A stretch of DNA of 64,000 nt from positions 28,126,501-28,190,500 of the forward strand of contig NC_091255.1 of NCBI RefSeq assembly GCF_042477335.2, read 5' to 3'. Under the pieces are notes generated by a model, which made no database searches, was not told the DNA's origin, and saw only the letters and a program-made list of their open reading frames with translations. Positions 55,675 through 64,000 of this stretch are shown here, piece after piece; the first letter of the stretch is position 1, and every line of letters starts with the position of its first letter. The position numbers were made by a program, and so were the translations under genes. Source of the DNA: Ovis canadensis. Its lineage: Eukaryota > Chordata > Mammalia > Artiodactyla > Bovidae.

Positions 55675-55840
55675 GAGAGCTCTAACACTCACTTGGCCCA
55701 TGACCTTGGGAGATCTTCTTAACCTGGGGTCTCAGTTTTCTAGTCTGTAAAATGGGACTAATAATATCTACCTTATAGCATTTTGAGAATGAAACAAGAG
55801 ATCCTAGATAGGGTCCGGCAATGGGTTAGTTGTTAACAAG
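55675..55840 (+). repeat. MIR SINE, plus strand
   Basis: 'tggcccatgaccttgggaga', 'ctcagttttctagtctgtaa' and 'atatctaccttatagcattt'. Confidence 0.8.
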
Positions 55841-56408
55841 CAGTAACTAGTTGTTATATGTGGTGGGTTTAAATTCCTAAAAGATAAAAATACATATATT
55901 TAGTAAATTGTATGTCTACAATTGGAGATGGGTAGACATATATTTAAACATGCATTGATACATGTTTCCCTACACAGGTCACTGAAAAACCAGCACATGT
56001 TTGAATCAACATGAAGTATCTTTCACCTTCTCCTCAGTCCGGTAAGGTGTGGTTATTATCCCCATTTTAGAGATCACGGAACAAAGGGACTTAGCAGGAT
56101 CTAAGTAGCTTGCTCAAGGATTCCAGGCTAATCCAACGTCCTTCCTACCCTTCTCTTAACCTTCATGACAGTTTGTGCTGGCCCTTCCCCTCCCACACAA
56201 ATTCTCTGTCAAGCTACAAGATTATGGATGTCTCCCCAAACACAACCTGACTATAGGAAGGAAAGGCCTGAGAAGAGGTGAGAGGGAAAAGAAAGTACAG
56301 GAGGAAAATGGAGGGGAAGAGATGAAGGGATGGGAGCTCCTTGCACCCGCCCACTCTGCCTGCGCCGCCCTCAGCCTTGTCTCCGCCCACATTTTCCTGC
56401 CTGGTCTT
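55841..56408. other. Single-copy DNA with a MIR piece
   Basis: 56030-56155 is antisense MIR ('ttatccccattttagagatc'). The rest is unassigned. Confidence 0.45.
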
Positions 56409-56421
56409 CCGAGTGTTGCTG

Positions 56422-56726
56422 CTGCTGCTGTTGCCGCTAAGTCGCTTCAGTCGTGTCCGACTCTGCACGACCCCATAGACGGCAGCCCACCAGGCTCCCC
56501 CGTCCCTGGGATTCTCCAGGCATGAACACTGGAGTGGGTTGCCATTTCCTTCTCCAATGCATGAAAGTCAAAAGTGAAAGTGAAGTTGCTTAGTTGTGTC
56601 GGACTCTTAGCGACCCCATGGACTGAGGCCTACCAGGCTCCTCCATCCATGGGATTTCCCAGGCAAGAGTACTGGAGTGGGAGAGTACTGGAGGCAAGTA
56701 CTGGAGGCAAGAGTACTTGCCTTCTC
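56422..56726 (-). mobile_element. BOV-A2 SINE, minus strand, rearranged end
   Basis: Antisense BovA dimer. TSD 'ccgagtgttgctg'/'ccgagcgttgctg' at 56409-56421 and 56727-56739 (12 of 13). Near the right end the usual 'gtggggtgccattgcc' is replaced by repeats of 'gagtactggag' and 'ggcaag' (56665-56721). Confidence 0.93.
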
Positions 56727-56739
56727 CCGAGCGTTGCTG

Positions 56740-57052
56740 GGATCCTCCAAATGTTCCCATTACAACGGGGTCCTTGTGCTCCTGGACTCCTGAGCCCCTG
56801 GGACCCCTAAGAGCTTCTGTCCCACCCTGATGCTGCCTCCATGCATGCTTGCCTCCGGGCTGTGGAGTGAATTTCCAGGAGGGAAGCAGCCCTCTGAGAG
56901 CTCACCTTGGCTGGCTTCTGCAGCACCTCTCTCTTTAATACCCACAGGGGCTTTGGCAGGAAGTGTCCTCTGTTGGGTTTGATTTTCCACCTGAAGGAGT
57001 GTGCAGAAGCTGCACTCTGACAGTAAAAGCAAAAGGGAAGGTGCTAGATCGG
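56740..57052. other. Single-copy stretch, no gene seen
   Basis: The 136-codon minus ORF (56760-57170) enters a CHR SINE and is rejected. Confidence 0.4.
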
Positions 57053-57238
57053 ACTTCCCTGGCAGTCCAGTGGTTAAAACTCCCCCTTCCAATGCAGGGG
57101 TACAGGGAGGTAAGATCCCACATACCTTAGGACCAAAAAACCAAAACTTGAAAAAAGAAGACAGAAGCAATGTTGTAACAAATTCAATAAAGACTTCAAA
57201 AATGGTCCACGATCAAAAAAAAAATCTTTAAAAAAAAG
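57053..57238 (+). mobile_element. CHR-2 SINE with long tail
   Basis: 'ggacttccctggcagtccag', 'ccccttccaatgcaggggt', then 'gcaatgttgtaacaaattca', 'ataaagacttcaaaaatggt' and A-runs. Confidence 0.9.
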
Positions 57239-57842
57239 TGCAGGTGCTGGAGCAGAAAGGTCAGTGTGAGGATTTTAAGAGATTGCATGGTGCAAGGGGC
57301 CCAGCACAGTGCCTGGCACACAGCAGGGCTCTGCAAGCAAGGACTGTCCTCCCTGACCCTGAGGAGTTCTCAGAGGTACCTCCTACCCCCCCTCCCCCCA
57401 CCTACCCCCTACCCAAAGCTGCATTTCAATCTGTATCCTACACTCAGGGTTCACTCCATTACACAGGGAAATTTAGCTTCATTGATATGAAGGGGCTAAT
57501 TACTACATGAGACATAATTACAAGATGGGAAATGGATTTATAGATGCTGTCAGTGGGAGGGGAAGCTGCTACGGCTGCACTGTGCTCCTACAGGGCTCAA
57601 AGCTCCCCAGAGTCTTGCCCTGGGAATACTTGCCTTACCAGAGAGCTGTCTTCCTAGAGAGGTCAGTGGTGCTACAGATTTCTGGACATTAAATCCATGT
57701 TTCCCTCTGAATTTGTTCCACCAACAGTGATATGCTCCACAGGGTCCCTCAACACAATAAAAATCACACTTAAGAATGTAGTTAGTCTGAAAGGAAACAT
57801 ATGATGAGATGATCTATCTTAAAACTAGTGGAGATTTCTGAC
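57239..57842. other. Single-copy stretch, no gene seen
   Basis: 57300-57345 is a MIR/L2 tail ('gtgcctggcacacagcaggg'). A C-rich run is at 57389-57411. 57490-57520 carries TAATTA/ATAATTA words. No exon recognised. Confidence 0.4.
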
Positions 57843-58306
57843 TCCGCTGTCGCCACGGCGACTGTGAGAAAGCTTGTGGCGAAGCTGGGGCAAAAAAAAG
57901 GAAGCAGGTCCTGAAGTTAACCCTAGACTGTGCTTATCTGTAAAAGATGGAATCATGGATAGCACCAATTTTGAGCCGTTTCTTCAGGAGAGGACCAAGG
58001 TGCGTGGAAAAGCTGGCAACATGGGTGGTGGTGTCCTAGCCGTCAAAAGAAACGAGCGTAAGATCGCTGTAACTTCCGAGGTGCCCTTTTCCAAAAGGCA
58101 TTTGAAATACCTTACCAAAAAATATTTGAAGAAGAATAATCTACGTGATTGGTTAGCTGTAGTCACTAACAGCAAAGAAAGTTATGAATTGTGTTACTTC
58201 CAGATTAATCAAGATGAAAGAGGAGGAAGATGAGGATTAAAAATTCAATCTGGAATATTTGTATAAGTTCTTAAATAAAATTTATCAGCCAAAAAAAAAA
58301 AAAAAA
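57843..58306 (+). pseudogene. RPL22: RPL22 processed pseudogene
   Basis: Intronless copy of the 60S ribosomal protein eL22 mRNA. From about 57943 the frame reads '[15 protein letters not shown]', '[20 protein letters not shown]' and '[19 protein letters not shown]', a close match to RPL22 rather than RPL22L1. Defects seen: the start codon is ACG (57855-57857); two single-base gains near 57890-57902 and a base loss near 57931 break the N-terminal frame; and a two-base loss near 58217 replaces the acidic C-terminal tail with a premature TGA. The AATAAA at 58274 is followed by a 16-base A tail (58291-58306). No promoter is visible. Confidence 0.96.
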
Positions 58307-58485
58307 GAGTGGAAAGGAGAGATGCTGTCTAGACACTCTAGGGTGCTAGTGCCTGCCTTTCTTTGGGATTAGATGAATCTTGACAGAGTTATCTGTCCAG
58401 GGGCTTGCCTGATAAATATGCACTCTTAGAGTCCCTTATGGCTTAGTTTTCTTCGATCCAAAATAACATATCTTGATGGGAAGGA
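58307..58485. other. Short single-copy stretch
   Basis: Nothing recognised. Confidence 0.4.
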
Positions 58486-58612
58486 GGCTCAAGAGAGATG
58501 GGATATGTGTATGTGTATAGATGATTGATGATGTTATACAGCAGAAGCTAACACAACATTATAAAGCAATTATTCTTCAATAAAAAGTAGATAAATAAAA
58601 TAAAATATGTAT
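58486..58612 (+). mobile_element. Ruminant L1 (L1-BT) 3' tip
   Basis: 'ggctcaagagagatgggata', 'cagcagaagctaacacaaca' and 'aaagcaattattcttcaata' are the last ~130 bases of the same L1 family as at 28.6-29.0 kb. Confidence 0.85.
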
Positions 58613-58618
58613 CTTGGG

Positions 58619-58745
58619 AATTCCCTGGTGCCCCAGTGGTTAAGACTCTGTGCTTCCAACGCAGAGGTTATGGGTTTGATCCCCAGAGAATTAAGACCCT
58701 AAATTCTGTGCAGTGTGGCCCCCCAAATTTTTTAAATAAAATAAT
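58619..58745 (+). mobile_element. CHR-2 SINE
   Basis: 'gaattccctggtgccccagtg', 'gtgcttccaacgcagaggt' and 'gcagtgtggccccccaaatt'. A (CATA/CACA)n repeat follows at about 58766-58792. Confidence 0.9.
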
Positions 58746-58879
58746 CAAATACTATATTTTAATGCATACACATACATACACACATACACAGAAATATAAA
58801 CAGATAATGAGCATATGTGGAAATTTCCATCCTTGTTGATAAGCAAAGTTAACAAATTAATTGTTGCTAGTATCTATGG

Positions 58880-59098
58880 AGGGATTTCCCAGGTGACAGT
58901 AGTGGTTAAAAAAAAAAAAAAAAAAAAAACTGCCTGCCTATAAGACTCAGGTTCGATCTCTGGTTTGGGAAGATCCCCTGGAGGAGGGCATGGCAACCCA
59001 CCCCAGTATTCCTGCCTGGAGAATCCCATGGACAGAGGAGACTGGCGGGCTACAGCCCATAGGGTCGAAAAGAGTCAGACTCAAGAGATTTAACACAT
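58880..59098 (+). mobile_element. Bov-tA SINE with A-run in its head
   Basis: 'gggatttcccaggtgacagt', then a run of 22 A (58908-58929) where other copies have 'ggtaaagaa', then 'ctgcctgcct', 'tcgatctctggtttgggaag' and the BovA body ending 'gtcagactcaagag'. Confidence 0.92.
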
Positions 59099-59114
59099 GC
59101 ACACACACAGTATC

Positions 59115-59330
59115 TATGGAACACACTCCGTGCCAAGTACTGAGCTTTGCATATATTACTGTTCATCTTCACATAACCCATGAATACATTGCAATCATCC
59201 CTAATTTACAGCTAGGAAATCAAGACTTGAAAAGGTCAACCTAGGTACCCAAGTTCACACTGGTTAATGCCAGAGCAAGGATTTGTACTCAGCCTGTCTG
59301 AGCCTAGATCCTCAGAAAAAAAGAGGAAAT
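59115..59330 (-). repeat. MIR SINE, minus strand
   Basis: 'actccgtgccaagtactgag', 'catccctaatttacagctag' and 'agagcaaggatttgtactca'. Confidence 0.75.
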
Positions 59331-59449
59331 CCCCCAAATTAGCAATGATATAGACTCAAGACTCTCAGGAGTGTCAGGAATCTCTCTGGGATCTAGTATT
59401 CAATTCCTGATCCCCTAGTTAAGGAAATTATCATCACTATGGTATAGGT

Positions 59450-59880
59450 TTAATGCACAAAGATCTTCTTTGCAGAATTACTTACTTATAATAAGGAAAA
59501 AATTGGAAATTAATTGATCAACAATAGAGGAACCATTGCATAAATTCTGGTACATCCATAAAATGGAGTATAAGTCAACCACTGAAAGTGAAAGTGAAAG
59601 TTGCTGTCGTGTCTGACTCTTTGTGACCCCGTGGACTATACAGTCCATGGAATTCTCCAGGCCAGAATACTGGAGTGGGTAACCTTTCCCTTCTCCAGTG
59701 GATCTTCCCAACCCAGGGATTGAACCCAGGTCTCTCGCATTGCAAAAACTGATATGTATAGAATTTATAACAACTCAGAGAAAAGTTTATGTTATGTGGG
59801 ATAAAAAGTAGCAAGATTCAAAAAATAAATATGCATTACAATCACTCCAAGAAAGAAATACGTGAAGAAAGATAAATGGA
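59450..59880 (+). repeat. L1M 3' region, split by Bov-tA
   Basis: 'ataaggaaaaaattggaaat', 'gaggaaccattgcataaatt' and 'tggtacatccataaaatgga', continuing after the SINE with 'gggataaaaagtagcaag'. Confidence 0.7.
59583..59745 (-). mobile_element. Bov-tA SINE, minus strand, 5'-truncated
   Basis: 'gttgctgtcgtgtctgactc', 'tatacagtccatggaattct' and 'agggattgaacccaggtctc', ending 'gcattgca'. The outer half of the tRNA head is missing. Confidence 0.93.
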
Positions 59881-59883
59881 ATT

Positions 59884-60572
59884 TCAGTTCAGTTCAGTTG
59901 CTCAGTTGTGTCTGATTCTTTGAGACCCCATGGACTGCAGCACGCCAGGCTTCCCTGTCCATCACCAATTCCTGGAGCTTGCTCAAACCATGTCCATTGA
60001 GTCGGTGATGCCATTCAACCATCTCATCCTCTGTTGTCCCTTTCTCCTCTTGCCTTCAATCTTTCCCAGTGTCAGGGTCTTTTCAAATGAGGCAGTTCTT
60101 TGCATCAGGTGACCAAAGCATTAGAGCTTCAGCTTCAGCATCATTCCTTCAAAAGAATATTCAGGACTGATTTCCTTGAGGATTGACTGGTTTGATCTCC
60201 TTGCTTTCCAAGGGACTCTCGAGTCTTCTCTAACACCACAGTTCAAAAGCATCAGTTCTTCCATGCTCAGCTTTCTTTGTAGTCCATCTCTCACATCCAT
60301 ACCTGACTACTGGAAAAAGCATAGCTTTGACTAAGCGGACCTTTGTCAGCAAAGTAACGTCTCCGCTTTTTAATATGCTGTCTAGGTTTGTCATAGCTTT
60401 CTTCCAAGGAGCAAGCATCTTTTAATTTCATGGCTTCAGCCACCATCTGCAATGATTTTGGAGCCCAAGAAAATAAAGCCTGTCCCTGTTTCCATTGTTT
60501 CTCCATCTATTTGCCGTGAAGTGATGGGATTAGATGCCGTGATCTTTGTTTTTTGAAAGTTGAGTTTTAACT
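59884..60572 (-). mobile_element. BovB LINE 3' fragment, minus strand
   Basis: 'ttcagttcagttcagttgct', 'gactgcagcacgccaggctt', 'catcctctgttgtcccttt', 'gcaaagtaacgtctccgctt' and 'gtgatgggattagatgccgt'. 5'-truncated. Overlaps in element coordinates with the copies at 4.6 and 16.2 kb. Confidence 0.93.
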
Positions 60573-60906
60573 GAAAGGAAACACACTAAAATGTTTTGTT
60601 TTGTTTTTAGCATAATTATGACTGTCAGAAACAATTTTCTGTCTTTTGTGACAGTCCTGCACTGTTTGGATTCTTAAAAGCCTTTTGAAGGCTCTGCCCA
60701 CAATTGTAAGGCCTTTATTTTGAGGTCTTGCTTATCTTTCCTCACAGATGTCTGGAAAGAACCAACCATCATCACAATTTATTATTCTTATAGCTGTAAG
60801 TTTTCATACCGGGGGCTTCCCTTAAGAAGGAGGTATATGTGCCAAAGTTTCCTCATCTGTCCTGACTGATGACATCAGGTGCAGAGTAAGGCAATTTTTC
60901 TTTTTA
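60573..60906. other. Single-copy stretch, no gene seen
   Basis: Nothing recognised. Confidence 0.4.
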
Positions 60907-61233
60907 AATAATTTTATTTATTTATTTACTTTTGACTGTGCTGAGCCATCATTGCTGCTCAGACTTTTTAGTTGTGGTGCTTGGGGCCCCTGTCTAGCTG
61001 TGTACCTGGGCTGCTTTTTGCAGTGGCTTCTCTTGTGGAGCACTGGCTCTAGGGCACACTGTGGCACAGGGGCTCAGTGGTGGCAGCTCCTGGGCTCTCA
61101 AGCACAGGCTCAATTGTTGCGGTGCACAGGCTTAGTTGTTCTCCAGCATGCGGAGCTTCCCGGATCAGTAATCGAACCCCGTGTCTCTTGCATTGGCAGG
61201 CAGATTCTTTACCACTGAGCCAACTGGGAAGCC
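60907..61233 (-). mobile_element. CHR-1 SINE, minus strand
   Basis: 'tttatttatttatttacttt', 'gtgctgagccatcattgctg', 'gcatgcggagcttcccggat' and 'ctgagccaactgggaagcc'. Confidence 0.92.
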
Positions 61234-62871
61234 TCAAGGGAACTTTTTAAGACTAGAAAGGGGGATGCCCAAGGGGGCAGAACTGCAGATGCATGAGTTT
61301 CCTCCACACCTGGCCACTGGTTCATTCATTCAGGCTATCAGTGAACTTTCCCTGGATGCCTACTGTGTGTCAGGCATCACACTAGGTTCTGGGAAATCAA
61401 AAATAGAAATAAAAAAGATCTAAAGTTTACATCATGTTGGCTTGTGAAGCATCCCTGCTGATCACATAAGAAAATGGGAAGAATCTAAGGCCAAAAGAAA
61501 GAGCTATCTGGCCAGTGGGTTGCCTGAAAAATGTGCCCTGTTAGAGTCCTTATGGCTTAGTAACTGAGACTGTAACAAGTCATGGGCCGGAGAAAGAACT
61601 AGAAACCAAATCATCCGGCACTTTGCATTTACTCCTTTCTTAGTATTAATGGAAGGAGGAGAGTTGTGCAACATGAATTCTCCTTGCTGGTCTGGGATGG
61701 CAGCCTCTTCGTGATAATTTTCTATTCAGTTGGTAGTTTCATGCGCCTGCTAGGATGAATGGCTTGTCTTCTGTGGGCCAGGCTTATGTTACTACCTAAG
61801 TACTCACAGACTGGGGCAACTTATGCCCCTGACGTGTTTCCTAAGACAGATGCCTATGGCCGCCCAAGGTGGTTGATAGGCTTGTCTCTCTGTTGGTGCC
61901 ATAGTGCTCCTGTACTTTCAGTCTAGTAGGACATTCACACCCCCTCTATGCAAGCATTTTCATACTCAAGTGAGGATCAGACAGACCTGAGCTCTGTTCC
62001 CTACTCTACCACTTACTACCTGTGACCTTGGGCAAGTTGCCTTTTCTGCTATTCAGCATATTCAAGATAAGATTTAAGGAAAGTTCAGCCTGCCTATGGG
62101 TTCCAGGGCTTTTGCTCAAGCCTAGTGAATCAAATCTGTAGGGAGGGGCTCAGAATCTGTATTTAAATGAGCATCCCAACATAGTTCTTATGACCTCAGG
62201 GTAAGTATTCAAAAAATGATAGCTTTATACACTGCAATTTACATTATCAATATCTACAGTCAGTTTAACAATGAATGACATCACCATTGCCTACAAGAGC
62301 GATAAGTATAACATTACACATCTAGATAATTAAAGGGCTATTCTGAGATTTTTCTTGAAGCAGCAGTCTTCCCCAAAGGTGAATTAAGGTCTCTAAATCT
62401 AAAACACAAAATGATGAACTATAAATTGCAAATGAGCACTTTTTCTTATTCTACCTACTAATGTTTCAAAAATTTCAGAGTCTGATCATATTTAAGCAAC
62501 TCTATCAAGTCATGTACACTGTAGGACTTTGTATATATTATTTCACCTTCAGAATTATGTTAAATTCACACATGCAACTTCAACACAGGTATACCTTTCT
62601 AAATGTAATAGACTCAGGAACATGACCCCTGCAAACCTCAAGAAGTGATAACATATGTTTTCATCACTCAATTTATTCATCCTTTTAAATATTTATATCC
62701 AACTGTGATCAATCATGTCTATTTTATATTATGAGTTTTGTATAATCTTTTTCACAAATACTTTGGCGTCATTTCTGAAGCATCACTTCTCTTCTAGTAT
62801 CTGTTTTTCCAACTCGTTAAACTGATACTTTCTCCTTAGTATAAAATTGCCAACATCAATGAGGTGTGAAT
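61234..62871. other. Long single-copy stretch with old repeat scraps
   Basis: 61320-61400 is an L2/MIR end ('ggatgcctactgtgtgtcag'), 61980-62060 a plus-strand MIR core ('acctgtgaccttgggcaagt') and 62100-62200 MER5A-like. 62220-62870 is AT-rich and repeat-free. No exon found. Confidence 0.4.
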
Positions 62872-63291
62872 TCATCCTCCTGGGTTTTGCTGCTGTATGA
62901 ATTCTCTGGAGCACCATGAGTCATGACTTGTAGATGAGAAACTTTCCCCATTTTTGTTCATTGATGTCTTAGAACAAGCTGTCCTTAAGAGTTTCTCCAT
63001 GTCAAATGAGGGTTGTGCCCCATCTGAAGGTGTGTCCATGTTCAGTAGACTGCTGGGCTTTTCCGTATGAATTGTCCCATGTTTTGGTTCCTTTTTGAGG
63101 TGGCCTCTTTGTATTGCCATTGGTCTTTTATCCATGCATTTATTTTTCAGGGAGAGACTCATCAAATGGCCTTCTACAACCTTGCTTTGGAAGATCCTGC
63201 TTGTCCCTACCATGACCCCAGGCTCCAGCAGAAACAATCCAGGCAGGACCCCCAAAGTGGGCCCCTTCCAAAGGAATAATAACAATATCAA
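62872..63291 (-). other. Unassigned 139-codon ORF, possible pseudogene
   Basis: Minus-strand ORF in a region somewhat richer in GC than its flanks. The peptide is hydrophobic for the first 30 residues, then hydrophilic with 'KKEPKHGTIHTEKPSSLLNM' and many S, T, K and N, ending 'REFIQQQNPGG'. A splice-acceptor-like 'gacaagcagg' lies inside (about 63205). No poly(A) or TSD is visible. I do not recognise the family. It could be a decayed retrocopy, an exon or chance. Confidence 0.3.
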
Positions 63292-63460
63292 CTATTCACC
63301 TGCATTATGTTAAACACTTTGTGTACTTTAACCCATTTAATCTTCAAAAGAACCTTTCAAAGTGGATTATTATAATCTCTGTTTTAAACATTTGATTCAG
63401 AGAGGTGAAACAGTTTGTTCAATGTTACAAACCTTTGGAGTCTAATGACAGTGCATCCAA
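63285..63460 (-). repeat. MIR SINE, minus strand
   Basis: 'gttaaacactttgtgtactt', 'cccatttaatcttcaaaaga' and 'gattcagagaggtgaaacag'. Confidence 0.7.
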
Positions 63461-64000
63461 TTTCTATACCCGTGCCGCCATTCCCTGTCACTTTTCATCC
63501 TGTTCCTTATGACCTGATGGGAGCCCAAACCTTGCCATGGGGACATCCACAGTTACTTTCAACCCAGGCTTAGCCCTAAGGCTGTCTCCAGCCCAGCTGG
63601 ACTTGCACCACAGAGCGGCTTTATTCTCCAGCCTCTCTGTTCCTCCATAACCATGCTCTGAGAGATGAGATCATCATGAAGTTACTTTCTGCTGCCCCAG
63701 GCATCTCCCGCAACTCCAGTGCCCTCAACACACTACAGTCTCCCAGTTCTAATTATCACCAGGCTGAGCGGGGCTTTGGAAAAGTCCCAAGGCAAAAGAT
63801 AACTAAATTAAAAGCCATGATAGTAAAGACATATTATCTCTCTGTATAAAAAAAAAAAAATGCCCAAAGTTTACAAGTTTAAAATAAAAACACTTATTCT
63901 ATCACAGTTCCTAAGGGTCAGATATCTGAATGTGGCTTAGCTGAGGGCTTCTGGTTCGGGTTCTCTCATGAGGTTGTAGTCAAGCTGTTGTCCAGGCATG
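63461..64000. other. Single-copy stretch to window end
   Basis: An A-run at 63848-63860. No repeat or exon recognised. Confidence 0.4.

Noticed and set aside
57874-58233. Functional RPL22-like gene of 119 codons
   Set aside because: The in-frame ATG used for this ORF lies out of the RPL22 frame; the true start is ACG, and the tail is truncated after a frameshift.
62872-63291. Zinc-finger linker in 'TIHTEKP'
   Set aside because: It resembles an HTGEKP linker, but no C2H2 Cys/His spacing occurs on either side.

Overview
This window is ruminant nuclear DNA, most likely from a bovid such as cattle, buffalo, sheep or goat. The sequence is packed with ruminant-specific retroposons: BovB LINE segments, BOV-A2 (paired BovA), Bov-tA (tRNA head plus BovA) and the CHR-1/CHR-2 tRNA-derived SINEs of Cetartiodactyla. 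Older mammalian repeats (MIR, L2, L1M, MER5A-type, MaLR/MLT1-type) lie beneath them. Family names come from recognising consensus landmarks by eye, not from a repeat-masking run, so edges are usually good to about 5-20 bases. Edges are exact where I read a target-site duplication (TSD).

I find no intact protein-coding gene and no convincing spliced exon. The window is best read as intergenic or deep intronic DNA. Gene-derived features are retrocopies: an RPL22 processed pseudogene with poly(A) near 57.8-58.3 kb and a U6 snRNA retropseudogene near 50.8 kb that landed inside an older L1M. One 139-codon minus-strand ORF near 63 kb is unassigned.

Layout. 0-6 kb: old L1M and MIR pieces, a perfect 26-bp inverted repeat around 1.95/2.70 kb, two BovA-type SINEs, and a BovB/MLT1-like block inside a MIR. 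6-16 kb: dense SINEs, including a Bov-tA with a duplicated head and a head-plus-dimer composite. 16-26 kb: a BovB 3' fragment, single-copy DNA, a G-rich tract, a two-unit minisatellite and MER5A-like copies. 26-38 kb: a GC-rich candidate regulatory stretch, L1 and L2 pieces, a MaLR-like LTR and many MIRs. 38-42.5 kb: an L2 piece, then the main feature, a 3.2-kb BovB insertion with an inverted 5' part and a 12-bp TSD. 42.5-54 kb: old repeats, U6 in L1M, microsatellites and an octamer/homeodomain-rich candidate enhancer at 53.6-53.9 kb. 54-64 kb: nested SINEs in MIRs, the RPL22 pseudogene, an L1 3' end, a BovB 3' fragment and the unassigned ORF.

There are no cooperating genes to describe. The biology visible here is retrotransposition history (TSDs, twin priming, nesting, SINE dimerisation), some local template-switch-like rearrangements, and a few single-copy stretches that could be regulatory. 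I found no previously undescribed gene system.
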